Positions 26,385 through 36,265 of a stretch of 64,000 bases of DNA are shown in pieces. Under the pieces are notes generated by a model. That model was not told where the DNA came from. It saw only the letters and a list, made by a program, of their open reading frames with translations, and searched no databases. The stretch is from positions 1-64,000 of the forward strand of contig NZ_JAUZVZ010000008.1 of NCBI RefSeq assembly GCF_030717845.1, written 5' to 3'. The position numbers and the translations under genes were made by a program. Position 1 is the first letter of the stretch. The number at the start of each line of letters is the position of its first letter. Source of the stretch: Alkalimonas collagenimarina. Its GTDB lineage: Bacteria; Pseudomonadota; Gammaproteobacteria; Enterobacterales; Alteromonadaceae.

Positions 26385-27857
26385 TCATCCCTTAGCTGGC
26401 ACGAAACAGCCATGAAAACCCAGTGGGATTGCCCTATCAGTCCAAGCCATTGCTACTGGGCCCTTGCTAAGTTGTTGCGCATCCAATACCGCCAGGCCAC
26501 TTCTTCGCCGTTGGTAATCAAACAGGGTGTGTAATAGCCAACCCTGCCCGGGTTTGCTATTGGCTTTGGCGATAAACTGGGGCTCCTCCACTAAATAGCC
26601 CGGGCCATAGTGGTAATGTTGTTGCTGTTGTTGTTGAAAATTGAAGCCAACCACGGCATCGTTCAGTAGCTTGGCGCTACGCCCTGAGGTGCCGACACCA
26701 TAGGTGCTGGCTTGTGCCAGTGGTTGCCTGCGATCCCAGGCTGGAAATTCCAGCGCCATGCCGGTGTCGTGCAAGGTGCTTTTACCCGTTTGCATATTGA
26801 CCACCAGTTGCGACAAGGTGGCATCTTCACAGTCGTTGGCATAACCGGTGGCCAGTAACTCTTTCATGGCGCTGAGCATAATATCGGCGTTTTTGTAGCG
26901 GCTCAGGTTAACCACCAGCTCCTGACCACGTTGATAGGCTCCGGCAAAGTGAAAGACAAAACTTGGCTCAATATCGTATTGAGCGACTACTGAAAAATCA
27001 TGTTTTGACAATACTATCAATTGGCTGGCCCGTTGTGGTTGCCATGAAAAGCTGTCGGTAAAGGTACGGCCCTCACCATAAACGCAGGAAGAATTAAGAA
27101 TTACCACATATTCATCCGTGATGGCGAAATCATGCATATAGCCGCCAAAATCAAGCTCAAGCAGCTTCATCTTGTTTAGCTTGCCAGTAGCGGACAGATG
27201 ATACAGAACTACCTTGGCGGGAGAAACGTATACCACGCTGCCCATATTCCAGACACTGCCATCCTGATCCCGGATCGGGTGGGCTGAAAACGGCAGATGC
27301 TGCATGCCTTCGCCCCAGCTGATTAAGCGACCAGTATCCAGAGTGTCAGGGATAATCTCTGTTGCAGAGCCTCCCTCCCACAAGGCCAATAACTTGTCGG
27401 CTATTGGGAAAATATTGGTGTTAGCCACATTGATGCTGTCATTATTAGCAACTGGCAGGCTGTTTGCTCTATAGGTTCCCGCTACCGGGTATAAAAAGCG
27501 CCCGGCTGCTTCCTCGGTAACAAACTTTTCGGTGCGAACAAAACGACCTTGATGCGTGATCTCGTCCGGGTTGATCCGAAACTTCTGGATCATTCCATCC
27601 CCATCAAACCAATGGTGGTAACGCTCGCCTGCACGTTGCATCATCGCCGGACCGTTTCGGTATAACGTGCCCGTAAGCTCTGTAGGCCAGCTACCTTCAG
27701 TGTGTAGCGATAGCACAGGCAAGTCGTGTTGAACGCCTTGATAGGCGGACAGCCAGGGTGCGTCTGGCTGCTTTGTCTCAAAAGCGAACGCATTGCGGGG
27801 GATGGCTGCGCTGGCACCCAGCATGGCCAGTATTTGAATAAAACTGCGCCTTTCCAT
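26385..27857 (-). CDS. Carotenoid oxygenase (carotenoid cleavage dioxygenase family), Tat-exported
   Basis: 490 residues. The N-terminus has a twin-arginine signal (ERRSFIQ followed by a hydrophobic stretch ending RNAFAF), suggesting folded export with iron bound. The beta-propeller core contains the four His expected to hold the non-heme iron: in FSAHP, MHDFAI, FHFAGA and GFHGCF. Family members cleave carotenoids, apocarotenoids or stilbenes with O2; the substrate cannot be decided here. It lies 9 bp downstream of the DUF2141 gene, so the two form an operon. No carotenoid biosynthesis genes are in the window. Confidence 0.93.
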   Translation of the reverse strand: MERRSFIQILAMLGASAAIPRNAFAFETKQPDAPWLSAYQGVQHDLPVLSLHTEGSWPTELTGTLYRNGPAMMQRAGERYHHWFDGDGMIQKFRINPDEITHQGRFVRTEKFVTEEAAGRFLYPVAGTYRANSLPVANNDSINVANTNIFPIADKLLALWEGGSATEIIPDTLDTGRLISWGEGMQHLPFSAHPIRDQDGSVWNMGSVVYVSPAKVVLYHLSATGKLNKMKLLELDFGGYMHDFAITDEYVVILNSSCVYGEGRTFTDSFSWQPQRASQLIVLSKHDFSVVAQYDIEPSFVFHFAGAYQRGQELVVNLSRYKNADIMLSAMKELLATGYANDCEDATLSQLVVNMQTGKSTLHDTGMALEFPAWDRRQPLAQASTYGVGTSGRSAKLLNDAVVGFNFQQQQQQHYHYGPGYLVEEPQFIAKANSKPGQGWLLHTLFDYQRRRSGLAVLDAQQLSKGPVAMAWTDRAIPLGFHGCFVPAKG

Positions 27858-27866
27858 GGAGACCTC

Positions 27867-28283
27867 CTAACGCAGACGGATCTGCATTTCTGTTAATTCA
27901 GCCGGATTAAAGCGTGCATCTGCAAAACTGGCTGGGCCGAATTGCCCGGCATTATTTGAAAAGCCGTATTGCTCGGTCGGCATGCCCAGCAGGTTGGTAT
28001 CTAACTTGCCGTTGTTATTTTCATCATGCATAACTCTGATGGCGTATTCACCAGCAGGTAAATCTGTCAAGGGTATATGCAGGCTGTCGCCGTCTACAGG
28101 GAATGTGAGCGCCAATGCAGGGGAGCTATTGTTGTCATAATTTTCCTGGCCACGAAATAAAGCAAACTTAATTTGTCCGGAAGAGGCTTTAATATTGCTG
28201 ATGGTGACATCAATGCTGCTGGTTTCAGAGGCAGATGCAGTCCATGCCAGGCTGGCTGCCAGGATCAGGCTAGTGTATTTCAT
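27867..28283 (-). CDS. DUF2141 domain exported protein
   Basis: 138 residues with a signal peptide ending SASE. The rest matches DUF2141: SSGQIKFALF, PAGEYAIRVMHDENNNGKLDTN, and PTEQYGFSNN. The Asp/Asn-rich loop may bind calcium. This family is often found beside carotenoid genes, and here the carotenoid oxygenase gene begins 9 bp later, which supports an operon acting on carotenoid or apocarotenoid in the periplasm; the molecular role of DUF2141 is not known. It is divergent from the histidine kinase gene at 28447. Confidence 0.9.
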   Translation of the reverse strand: MKYTSLILAASLAWTASASETSSIDVTISNIKASSGQIKFALFRGQENYDNNSSPALALTFPVDGDSLHIPLTDLPAGEYAIRVMHDENNNGKLDTNLLGMPTEQYGFSNNAGQFGPASFADARFNPAELTEMQIRLR

Positions 28284-28446
28284 CGGTTATCTCCTTTACT
28301 TGAGTTGGCCATAGACTAAGTTTTATCCTGACTGATCACAGGTGCCGGTGGTCACCGTTTTGCGGTAGAAAAACCATGACTTTTGGCACCTGTCTGTTTG
28401 CCATGGTCGCGATATACTGTTTAGATCTGGGGTAAAGGGGAAAGTT

Positions 28447-29562
28447 TTGCTAAAAAAACGAGAAGAGTGGTTTCTGATATTCAGTGGTTTATTCACTTGT
28501 GCGTTAGTTGCTTTTGTCGATAGCCTGGCCTGGAGGCAACAAGGGGTGAGTCTGCTCTGGCTGTTGCCTTATGTCGCCTTTACTTTCTTATTTTTACTGG
28601 TCACGGTAGATAAAGTTCAGTCAGGCTATCTCTGGATCAAGCCCGTAGCGTTGTGGTTGCAGGGCATCATCGCTGTAATGCTGGTTGCTTATATAGACGT
28701 CAGGGCGACCCCGATATTGCTGGTGGTTTGGGCGGCACAATTGCCTTTTGTGTTTTCTTTTCGTCAGGCGGTACTGGGGTTGCTGGGCCTGAATGCATTC
28801 GCTTTTATCTTGCTGCCCTTCTTGCTGGGCAAGCAGCCAAGCTGGATTGCGGCCTTCGCTTACCTGGGATTCGAGTGGTTTGCCCTGGCAAGCTCTCAGG
28901 CAAGGCAGGCATTACAGCAGGCCAACAAAGCATTAGCGCAAAGTAATCAGCAACTGGATGCGACTCGTTTATTGCTGGCGCAAGATGCTTCGCGCCAGGA
29001 GCGGTTGCGGATAGCCCGTGATTTGCATGATAGCATCGGCCATCAACTGACCGCCTTCTCACTGCAACTTGAAGCGGCCCGGCACTCAGCCCCAGTCGGG
29101 CAAGCCGATATTTTTGTCAGTCTGAAAACGCAAGTCAGACAATCTTTGCATGATCTGCGGGCCATTGTCAGAGAGGTGCGCGGCGCAACCGCAACAGACT
29201 TGACTGCCGCACTTCGCACTTTGTCCAGCAGGTTGCCCGGTATTCATGTTGAACTGCCTGATTCGCTTTCGGTAGAAAACGCGGCTTTGGCAGAGCAATT
29301 ACTGTTGTGTTTGCAGGAAGGAATTAGTAATGCCGTACGGCATGGGCATGCGACAACTATTAACGTGCGTATTCTGAGCCAGCAACCACTGACCATAGAA
29401 CTGACTGATAACGGTACCGGGCTGGCAAAAAACATCTGTTCCGGTAGTGGGATTAAAGGCATGAAAGAGCGGCTGGCCGCTTTTCAGGGCACGGTGACGT
29501 TGCAAAATAATCAGCAAGGCGGTGCCTGTTTGCAATTATCTGTGGAGCAAAACCATGATTAG
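28447..29562 (+). CDS. Sensor histidine kinase, NarL/DesK type (HisKA_3)
   Basis: 371 residues. The start is TTG at 28447, supported by AAAGGGGA at 28434-28441. Residues about 8-150 form four to six membrane helices with no large external domain, as in DesK-type sensors of membrane state. A coiled coil leads to the phospho-acceptor His194 in ARDLHDSIGHQL (HisKA_3), then an HATPase domain with the N-box GISNAVRHG and the G-box DNGTGL and GSGIKGMKER. It overlaps the response regulator gene by 8 bp. Both genes are divergent from the DUF2141/carotenoid oxygenase operon, a candidate target through the 163-bp gap. Confidence 0.93.
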   Translation: MLKKREEWFLIFSGLFTCALVAFVDSLAWRQQGVSLLWLLPYVAFTFLFLLVTVDKVQSGYLWIKPVALWLQGIIAVMLVAYIDVRATPILLVVWAAQLPFVFSFRQAVLGLLGLNAFAFILLPFLLGKQPSWIAAFAYLGFEWFALASSQARQALQQANKALAQSNQQLDATRLLLAQDASRQERLRIARDLHDSIGHQLTAFSLQLEAARHSAPVGQADIFVSLKTQVRQSLHDLRAIVREVRGATATDLTAALRTLSSRLPGIHVELPDSLSVENAALAEQLLLCLQEGISNAVRHGHATTINVRILSQQPLTIELTDNGTGLAKNICSGSGIKGMKERLAAFQGTVTLQNNQQGGACLQLSVEQNHD

Positions 29563-30181
29563 TATTGGGTTAGCTGACGACCAACAGCTGGTGCGGTCCG
29601 GTATCGCGACTCTGATCGATTTGTCAGGAATTGCCCGGGTTTGCTGGCAGGCTGCCAATGGTCTGGAGGCACAGAAAAAGCTAATCAGCGAGCCCGTAGA
29701 TATGCTGATTAGCGATATCAGAATGCCGCAACAGGATGGCATTGCCCTGGTCACTGCCTTACGAGCACAAGGGAGCCTTATTCCGGTGCTGATGCTGACT
29801 ACCTTTGATGATCACGAGTTGTTTTTACAAGCATTGACTGCAGGTGCAAATGGCTTTTTGTTGAAAGATATTGATATGCCGACATTGGTTGATGCGATCC
29901 AGAAAATCGCAGCCGGAGGTTTTGTAGCTGAACCTGTGCTGGTTAGCCAGATCTCCATGCCACTGGATCGGGAGAGAGACTTTGTTGCTGATTGCTTATC
30001 AGAGAAAGAGCAGCAAATTCTGAAGCTGGTTGCCGCTGGGCTATCGAATAAAGAAATTGCCGGTGCGGTGTATCTGGCCGAAGGTACGGTAAAAAACCAC
30101 CTATCAGCCATTCTGGCAAAATTACATTGTCGTGATCGAACGCAAGCAGTGCTTCGGGCATTACATTGGCAGTTGATTTAA
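29555..30181 (+). CDS. NarL/LuxR-family response regulator
   Basis: 208 residues. The receiver domain has D8, D9, phospho-acceptor D54 (SDIRMPQQDG), a Thr in LTTFDDHE and Lys in LLKDID; the C-terminal LuxR helix-turn-helix reads LSEKEQQILKLVAAGLSNKEIA followed by TVKNHLSAIL. ATG 29555 lies inside the end of the kinase gene, so translation is coupled; the longer in-frame reading is not needed. It should bind DNA as a phosphorylated dimer. The target is unknown. Confidence 0.95.
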   Translation: MISIGLADDQQLVRSGIATLIDLSGIARVCWQAANGLEAQKKLISEPVDMLISDIRMPQQDGIALVTALRAQGSLIPVLMLTTFDDHELFLQALTAGANGFLLKDIDMPTLVDAIQKIAAGGFVAEPVLVSQISMPLDRERDFVADCLSEKEQQILKLVAAGLSNKEIAGAVYLAEGTVKNHLSAILAKLHCRDRTQAVLRALHWQLI

Positions 30182-30254
30182 TCGTTGCCACTTGGTTATG
30201 GGCCATCAGTAAGCCCTAACTGGTTCACTGCCCAAATCTGCGCAGGATCCACCA

Positions 30255-31814
30255 TTACCCCGCTGTTAAAAAGGTCCGGTAGCTTTGGTTATCACTGACT
30301 AAACGGTATTCGTAGCCCAGATGTTCTAAGTGCTCATTGATATCGTTGCGGCCAGTGACTTCAAAACCTGCCAGTACATCGCCGGTGGCGGCGCCGTGGT
30401 TGCGGTAGTGAAATAAGGTAATGTTGCGATGCTCGCCCAGGGTATTGAGGAAGTTCATCAGCGCGCCTGGGTACTCCGGGAAGTTAAACTGATACACCTG
30501 TTCGTTTAACGGGCGAGGCGGCAGGCCACCGACCATGTGGCGTACATGCAGTTTAGCCAGTTCGTCGTCGGATAAATCCAGAAATTCATAGCCCGCATCA
30601 CTAAGTGCCTCTTTGACAGTGTTAAGCTCCTGCACACCATGGCGTAGTTTGATGCCAACAAAAATATGCGCTTTGTGGTCGCTGGCGTAGCGGTAGTTAA
30701 ACTCGGTGATAGCGCGCCCGCCGAGGGCCTGACAAAAGCGGCGGAAGCTGCCCTTTTCCTCCGGGATGGTGACGGCCAGCACAGCTTCTTTTTTCTCGCC
30801 CAGCTCGCAGCGTTCAGATACATAACGCAGGGTATCGAAATTCAGGTTGGCACCGCTTAATACAGCTGCCAATTGCTGGTTCGGCTCACAGCCTGATTGC
30901 TGGCTGTATTTTTTTAACCCAGCCAATGCTAAGGCGCCTGCCGGCTCTGCCACAGCCCGCAAATCATCGAAGATATCCTTAATGGCTGCGCAGATCTCGT
31001 CGCTGCTGACGGTGATGACGTCATCACAGAACTGCTGCGCCAGTTTGAAGGTTTCGCTGCCGATACGTTTGACTGCTACGCCATCAGTAAACAGGCCAAC
31101 CCGCTCCAATGTGACCGGTTCACCTGCTTTGAGTGCTGCCTGCAGGCAGTTGGCATCTTCTGGCTCGACGCCGATCACTTTGACATGCGGCAATACTGCC
31201 TTAATGTACACCGCCATGCCTGCCAGTAAACCACCGCCACCAACCGGAATAAACACCGCATCCAGTTGATTGTGTTGAGTCAACAGCTCTTTGGCCACAG
31301 TACCCTGGCCTGCGATCACATCCGGATCATCAAACGGCGGGATATAGATGGCACCCTCTGTTGTAGCCAGCTCTATGGCAAAGCGGTTGGCTTCGTCAAA
31401 GCCGGTGCCGTGTTGCACCACATTGCCACCCAGTGCTTTGACGGCGGCTACTTTGATTTCTGGTGTGGTGATTGGCATCACAATGGTGGCTTGCAAGCCA
31501 AGCTTGCTGGCCGAAAGGGCCACTCCTTGCGCATGGTTGCCAGCTGAGGCACAGACCACTTGGGCATCGGGACTTTGTTGCTTTACTTTGTGCAGCTTAT
31601 GAAAGGCACCGCGTAGTTTAAACGAGTACACTGGTTGCTTATCTTCCCGCTTCAGCCAGATGGAGTGGCCAAGCCGTTGACTAAGCTTTTTCATCGGCTC
31701 GGTTGGTGTTTCCACTGCGGCTTGATACACCGGCGACAGCAAAATCTCGCGCAGATACTGCTGCATTTCATCGGTATCTGTCGGTGTCGGTTGTGCTGTT
31801 GCCAGGTTATTCAT
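30255..31814 (-). CDS. ilvA: Threonine ammonia-lyase, biosynthetic
   Basis: 519 residues, the length of the isoleucine-sensitive form. PLP-dependent deamination of threonine to 2-oxobutyrate, the committed step to isoleucine. The N-terminal catalytic domain contains the PLP lysine in YSFKLRGA, SAGNHAQGVA, and the phosphate loop GGGGLLAG; the C-terminal third (about 330-519) is a pair of ACT-like domains for isoleucine/valine control. It lies 308 bp after ilvD on the same strand; the gap contains a repeat, so it may be transcribed from the ilvGMD promoter or its own. No stem with a T-run was seen after the stop codon. Confidence 0.96.
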   Translation of the reverse strand: MNNLATAQPTPTDTDEMQQYLREILLSPVYQAAVETPTEPMKKLSQRLGHSIWLKREDKQPVYSFKLRGAFHKLHKVKQQSPDAQVVCASAGNHAQGVALSASKLGLQATIVMPITTPEIKVAAVKALGGNVVQHGTGFDEANRFAIELATTEGAIYIPPFDDPDVIAGQGTVAKELLTQHNQLDAVFIPVGGGGLLAGMAVYIKAVLPHVKVIGVEPEDANCLQAALKAGEPVTLERVGLFTDGVAVKRIGSETFKLAQQFCDDVITVSSDEICAAIKDIFDDLRAVAEPAGALALAGLKKYSQQSGCEPNQQLAAVLSGANLNFDTLRYVSERCELGEKKEAVLAVTIPEEKGSFRRFCQALGGRAITEFNYRYASDHKAHIFVGIKLRHGVQELNTVKEALSDAGYEFLDLSDDELAKLHVRHMVGGLPPRPLNEQVYQFNFPEYPGALMNFLNTLGEHRNITLFHYRNHGAATGDVLAGFEVTGRNDINEHLEHLGYEYRLVSDNQSYRTFLTAG

Positions 31815-32022
31815 TGCTACTCCGTTGATGTTTTACTGCTAATGTTTTGGTTTATGCCTGCCGATCAGGTGTAAGCTCAAGGCAAGGTAATGCTCTTTTC
31901 GCCGCCTTAGACAGCACATCCCTGCCGCTGCTACTAGAGCACACCTTGCCCATCGTCTTTCATGCTTTGCTGTATTTCTCTCCGAAACACTTAACTATCT
32001 TGCGAAGACCGGAAACTGCTAA

Positions 32023-32086
32023 ACAAGGCGTCTCCAGCATGGATGCTGGAGCCGAGCCTACATGGATGCATTCACGGCGTCCTTGT
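32023..32086. repeat. Intergenic palindromic element between ilvD and ilvA
   Basis: A 64-bp block framed by ACAAGG and CCTTGT. It contains a perfect 9-bp palindrome CTCCAGCAT-GG-ATGCTGGAG (32032-32051) and a second, imperfect CAT-GG-ATG palindrome (32060-32070), then a GGCGTCC copy. The repeated GGATG cores and outer inverted ends look like a dispersed intergenic repeat of the kind common in Alteromonadales genomes. The remaining part of the gap 31815-32122 shows no gene. Confidence 0.55.
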
Positions 32087-32122
32087 GTGCAGTTTGTGGT
32101 CGAAGCCTACAACTAAGTTGAC

Positions 32123-33973
32123 TCAGTCTTCCAGCTTCGATAAATCCCGCACCGCCCCTTTATCGGCGCTGCTGGCCAGCATGGCATAGGCTTTCAGCGC
32201 ATTGCTGACAACCCGCTTACGATCCACTGGTTTCCAGCCCGCTGCACCTTTTGCATCCATCGCTGCGCGGCGTGCGGCTAGCTCTTCATCCGAGATAGCG
32301 ATATTCATGCTGCGATTCGGGATATCGATGTCGATGCGGTCGCCTTCTTCCACCAGACCAATGGCACCGCCACTGGCTGCTTCTGGTGATACATGGCCAA
32401 TGGATAAACCGGAGGTACCGCCAGAAAAACGACCATCTGTGATCAACGCACAGGCTTTGCCCAGCCCCATCGATTTTAAATAACTGGTTGGATACAGCAT
32501 TTCCTGCATGCCCGGTCCGCCTTTCGGCCCTTCATAACGAATGATCACCGCATCGCCAGCGACAATCTTACCTGCCAGAATAGCGGCCACGGCATCATCC
32601 TGACTTTCAAAAATTCGGGCGCGGCCAGAGAAGACCAAGCACTCCTCATCTACTCCAGCGGTTTTCACGATGCTGCCATTGGGGGCGATATTGCCTGATA
32701 GTACGGCCAAACCACCATCTTGCGAGAAGGCGTGCTCCTTACTGCGAATACACCCTTGTTCGCGGTCGTCGTCCAGCGAAGGGTAACGACAGTTTTGTGA
32801 AAACGCCTGCGTGGTGCGAATTCCGGCCGGGCCTGCCATATAAAACTGTTTTACTGCCTCATCGCTGGTGGTTTTGATATCCCACTTTTGCAATACCTCG
32901 CCGAGGCTAGCACCACAAACATGCGGCGTGCTGGGATCAAGCAAGCCTGCTCGATTCAGTTCGCCCAGAATGCTCAGTACACCACCGGCGCGATGCACAT
33001 CTTCCATATGGTACTTTTGCGTCGAGGGGGCCACTTTACACAGATGCGGCACCATCCTCGATAAGCGGTCAATATCATCCATGCTGAAATCAACCTCACC
33101 TTCTAAAGCTGCAGCCAATAAATGCAGTACAGTATTGGTGGAGCCACCCATGGCGATATCCAGCATCATGGCGTTTTCAAAAGCAGCTTTGCAGGCAATG
33201 CTACGTGGCAGAGCACGAACATCATCCTCTTTGTACCAGCGATTGCACAGTTCCATAATGCGATAGCCTGCCTGCACAAACAGCTCTTTGCGATCAGCAT
33301 GAGTGGCCAGCATGGAGCCGTTACCCGGCTGGCCTAAGCCCAGGGCTTCGACCAAACAGTTCATCGAGTTGGCGGTAAACATGCCTGAGCAGGAGCCGCA
33401 GGTTGGGCAGGCACTTTGCTCGATGGCTTTGCTATCGCTGTCGCTGACGTTAGGGTCGGCTGCGGACACCATGGCATCCACTAAATCAAGCTTGATGATT
33501 TGATCCGACAATTTGGTTTTGCCAGCTTCCATCGGTCCGCCAGAGACAAAGATCACCGGCACATTCAAGCGCATGGCGGCCATCAGCATGCCGGGGGTGA
33601 TTTTATCGCAGTTGGAAATGCAAACCATGGCATCGGCACAGTGCGCATTGACCATGTACTCGACCGAGTCGGCAATCAACTCACGTGAGGGCAAGCTATA
33701 CAGCATGCCGCCATGCCCCATCGCAATGCCATCATCGACGGCGATGGTGTTAAACTCTTTGGCGATGCCGCCCGCTTCGGCAATGCTGCTTGCTACCAGC
33801 TTGCCCAGATCCCGTAAATGCACATGGCCAGGCACAAACTCACAAAATGAGTTCACCACCGCGATAATGGGCTTACCAAAGTCGGTGTCTTTCACCCCGG
33901 TGGCGCGCCAGAGCGCACGGGCTCCAGCCATATTACGACCTTCAGTGACGGTTGCGGATCTTAACTTTGGCAT
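32123..33973 (-). CDS. ilvD: Dihydroxy-acid dehydratase
   Basis: 616 residues, standard IlvD length. An iron-sulfur enzyme that dehydrates 2,3-dihydroxy-isovalerate and -methylvalerate to the 2-oxo acids. Cluster-ligand Cys lie in [10 protein letters not shown] and [26 protein letters not shown] and [16 protein letters not shown] are family blocks. It starts at 33973, 122 bp after ilvM on the same strand, and probably belongs to the attenuated ilvGMD operon. A TTGACT with a 17-bp spacer to AGTTAT in this gap could be a secondary promoter. The branched-chain aminotransferase ilvE, which often sits between ilvM and ilvD, is missing here. Confidence 0.97.
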   Translation of the reverse strand: MPKLRSATVTEGRNMAGARALWRATGVKDTDFGKPIIAVVNSFCEFVPGHVHLRDLGKLVASSIAEAGGIAKEFNTIAVDDGIAMGHGGMLYSLPSRELIADSVEYMVNAHCADAMVCISNCDKITPGMLMAAMRLNVPVIFVSGGPMEAGKTKLSDQIIKLDLVDAMVSAADPNVSDSDSKAIEQSACPTCGSCSGMFTANSMNCLVEALGLGQPGNGSMLATHADRKELFVQAGYRIMELCNRWYKEDDVRALPRSIACKAAFENAMMLDIAMGGSTNTVLHLLAAALEGEVDFSMDDIDRLSRMVPHLCKVAPSTQKYHMEDVHRAGGVLSILGELNRAGLLDPSTPHVCGASLGEVLQKWDIKTTSDEAVKQFYMAGPAGIRTTQAFSQNCRYPSLDDDREQGCIRSKEHAFSQDGGLAVLSGNIAPNGSIVKTAGVDEECLVFSGRARIFESQDDAVAAILAGKIVAGDAVIIRYEGPKGGPGMQEMLYPTSYLKSMGLGKACALITDGRFSGGTSGLSIGHVSPEAASGGAIGLVEEGDRIDIDIPNRSMNIAISDEELAARRAAMDAKGAAGWKPVDRKRVVSNALKAYAMLASSADKGAVRDLSKLED

Positions 33974-34095
33974 TGTGTTGATACTCCATGGTTGCCAGTT
34001 TCATTACGATGAAATAACTGAGCTGAAAAAAGATGTAGTCAATTGTGTTCAGTATAGATGCTACGCCCCTGATTCAGGCATGGCACCCGGTTATT

Positions 34096-34350
34096 TTACG
34101 CCCGCAGGGCGGTCAGTGTTTCACTTGCCAGCTCCAGTTGCTCTACATCCACCAGTTTATTCAACTGATTGGTCAACAAATGAATGGGCTTGTCGGTGAC
34201 CACCGATAAGATGATTAACAGGCCAGCATGTTCAGCCAGCGGCTTCATTTCCAAGCCAGCAAGCTGAAAGCCACGATAGCGGGTAACCTGCAATAGCCGC
34301 TCTAACACCACGGCTTGATTTCTGGTCTGGATAGTAAGGACATGATTCAT
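34096..34350 (-). CDS. ilvM: Acetolactate synthase II small subunit
   Basis: 84 residues, a single ACT domain ([21 protein letters not shown], then [12 protein letters not shown]). It is the regulatory partner of IlvG and in enteric bacteria confers little valine sensitivity, unlike IlvH. Its ATG overlaps the ilvG stop by 4 bp, so translation is coupled. The short length (no second domain) distinguishes it from the 164-residue IlvH at 12273. Confidence 0.93.
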   Translation of the reverse strand: MNHVLTIQTRNQAVVLERLLQVTRYRGFQLAGLEMKPLAEHAGLLIILSVVTDKPIHLLTNQLNKLVDVEQLELASETLTALRA

Positions 34351-36005
34351 GATGAATGCTCCGTGATCATTTGTTCATTGGCAGCGCCTGGTGGAACCAG
34401 TGGCCAGACATTGTCTTTTTCGTCGATACAGACATGCAGCAGGTAGGGGCCCTGCCAGGTAAACATAGCTTCCAGTGCATCAGCGACTTCATCTTTACGA
34501 CTGATGCGATGGCCGGGAATGGCAAAAGCCGCCGCCAGCGCAACGAAATCCGGGTTATCCGATAAGTCGGTTTCACTGTAGCGCTCGTTAAAAAACAACT
34601 GCTGCCATTGTTTCACCATGCCAAGGCGCTGGTTATCGATGATGACGATTTTTACCGGTAGCCGAAAGCGCTTGATGGTACCCAGCTCTTGCACATTCAT
34701 CATAAAGGAGCCATCGCCACTAACGGCCAACACGGTGTCGTGCGGTCGGGCCAGCTTGGCGCCTATGGCGGCAGGTAAACCAAAGCCCATGGTGCCAAGG
34801 CCGCCGCTACTTAAGTGATTGCGTGGGTGGTCAAACCGCATATGCTGCGCGACCCACATCTGATGCTGGCCTACATCGCAACAGACCACACTGTTATCTG
34901 GCATCCGCTCGCTTAGTTGCTTCAATAGCAAAGGAGCATAGATGCGTTCACCGGGGTGATCGTAGCGCCAACCGTGCTGTTGTTTCAGCTGCTGACAATG
35001 CTCCAGCCAAGGCTGACAAGCCGTGGCTGTGCTGATGGCGGGCAGGATTTGCTTCATATCACCCAGCATGGCGCAATCTGGCTGACGCAGTTTGTTGATT
35101 TCGGCGGGGTCAATATCGATATGGATCACTTTGGCACCGGCGGCAAAGGTGTCCAGCTTGCCGGTCACCCGGTCATCAAAACGTGCGCCCAGGCAGATCA
35201 GCAAATCACATTGCTGCACTGCCAAATTAGCGGCCTGAGTACCATGCATGCCCAGCATACCTAGATAATACGGGTCGTCTTTCGCCACTGAGCCCATGGC
35301 TTTTAAAGTGGTGACTGATGGCATGGAGCTTGCTGTTAAAAACTGCTGCAATTCCGCGATGGCATCGGCCATATGCACACCGCCACCGATATAGGCAATG
35401 GGTTGCTTGGCAGCGGCTATCAACTGACGGGCCTGTGTTAGGGTGTGCGGTTCGACCGTTTCCAGATCGTTGGTTGTGTGTCGCTGAACTTCATGCAGCG
35501 CAGCGGAGACCTCGGCAACCTGTATATTTTTCGGGATATCCACCAGCACCGGGCCGGGACGGCCGCTTTGTGCAATACGAAAGGCTTCATGCAGCGTCGC
35601 TTCCAGCTGTTGGATATCTTCTACCAGCACGCTGTGCTTGGTGACCGATAAGCTTAAACCTAAGACATCGATTTCTTGAAAGGCATCGGTTCCCATCACC
35701 GCTTGTGGCACCTGACCAGTGATGGCCACCATGGGTACTGAATCCAGCATGGCATCAGCCAATGAGGTGATCAGATTAGTAGCCCCTGGCCCTGAGGTTG
35801 CCAAACAAACACCAACTTTGCCTGAGCTACGGGCGTAACCGATGGCTGAAAAGGCTCCGCCTTGTTCATGGCGACATAAGTAATGTTTGATGGGGCTGTG
35901 GTAGATGGCATCGTAAATGGGCATGATGGCGCCACCGGGATAGCCAAAAATGCTATCCACGCCGTGTTGCTCCAATACCTTCATCACCAAATCTGCGCCG
36001 TTCAT
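34347..36005 (-). CDS. ilvG: Acetolactate synthase II large (catalytic) subunit
   Basis: 552 residues. TPP motif [12 protein letters not shown]...DNQ near the C-terminus, catalytic Glu in [20 protein letters not shown], and [10 protein letters not shown] in the FAD domain. It makes acetolactate and acetohydroxybutyrate together with IlvM. The frame is intact, unlike the broken ilvG of E. coli K-12. AGAGGA precedes ATG 36005. It is the first large gene after the ilvL leader and attenuator, so expression should fall when charged Ile-, Val- and Leu-tRNA are plentiful. Second isozyme in the window besides IlvIH. Confidence 0.96.
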   Translation of the reverse strand: MNGADLVMKVLEQHGVDSIFGYPGGAIMPIYDAIYHSPIKHYLCRHEQGGAFSAIGYARSSGKVGVCLATSGPGATNLITSLADAMLDSVPMVAITGQVPQAVMGTDAFQEIDVLGLSLSVTKHSVLVEDIQQLEATLHEAFRIAQSGRPGPVLVDIPKNIQVAEVSAALHEVQRHTTNDLETVEPHTLTQARQLIAAAKQPIAYIGGGVHMADAIAELQQFLTASSMPSVTTLKAMGSVAKDDPYYLGMLGMHGTQAANLAVQQCDLLICLGARFDDRVTGKLDTFAAGAKVIHIDIDPAEINKLRQPDCAMLGDMKQILPAISTATACQPWLEHCQQLKQQHGWRYDHPGERIYAPLLLKQLSERMPDNSVVCCDVGQHQMWVAQHMRFDHPRNHLSSGGLGTMGFGLPAAIGAKLARPHDTVLAVSGDGSFMMNVQELGTIKRFRLPVKIVIIDNQRLGMVKQWQQLFFNERYSETDLSDNPDFVALAAAFAIPGHRISRKDEVADALEAMFTWQGPYLLHVCIDEKDNVWPLVPPGAANEQMITEHSS

Positions 36006-36053
36006 TGTGTTTCCTCTTTACTCATTCAGCCCGTTTTTTCAAGGTCCGGAAAC

Positions 36054-36090
36054 GAAAAAACCCCCGGTCCTTGCGGAGCGGGGGTTTTTC
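36054..36090 (-). terminator. Attenuator terminator of the ilvGMD operon
   Basis: On the minus strand AAAAACCCCCG pairs with CGGGGGTTTTTT around a 12-nt loop, giving a strong intrinsic terminator 15 bp after the ilvL stop codon and about 50 bp before ilvG. Its 5' arm CCCCCGC (36078-36084) can instead pair with GCGGGGG inside the leader peptide gene (36130-36136), forming the antiterminator when ribosomes stall on the Ile/Val/Leu codons. Confidence 0.9.
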
Positions 36091-36104
36091 TGGAATCTGG
36101 TTTT

Positions 36105-36197
36105 CTAGCTAGAAAATTCCAAACGCAAGCCCCCGCAGTGACTAATAATCACCACGACTACGAGGACAATAATGTTTAGAACAGCAGCTAAACGCAT
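36105..36197 (-). CDS. ilvL: ilv operon leader peptide (attenuation)
   Basis: 30-codon open frame from ATG 36197 to TAG 36105. Residues 9-18 read IIVLVVVVII, a run of ten regulated codons, and L3, V6, L7, L24 and L26 add more. This composition, the position between a sigma-70 promoter and a terminator, and the intact ilvGMD genes downstream identify it as the attenuation leader. A ribosome stalled on these codons would leave the GCGGGGG segment (codons 21-23) free to pair with the terminator arm. Its product is thought to have no function beyond translation itself. Confidence 0.92.
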   Translation of the reverse strand: MRLAAVLNIIVLVVVVIISHCGGLRLEFSS

Positions 36198-36265
36198 TTT
36201 ATAATTCTTCACTAACTCTAAGGGTTAATTTAAGGTCATGGGGTTAACCATGCCAGTTACCTCTA

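Noticed and set aside
31847-32116. 89-codon open frame between ilvA and ilvD
   Set aside because: It spans the palindromic repeat, has no ribosome site and no protein-like composition.
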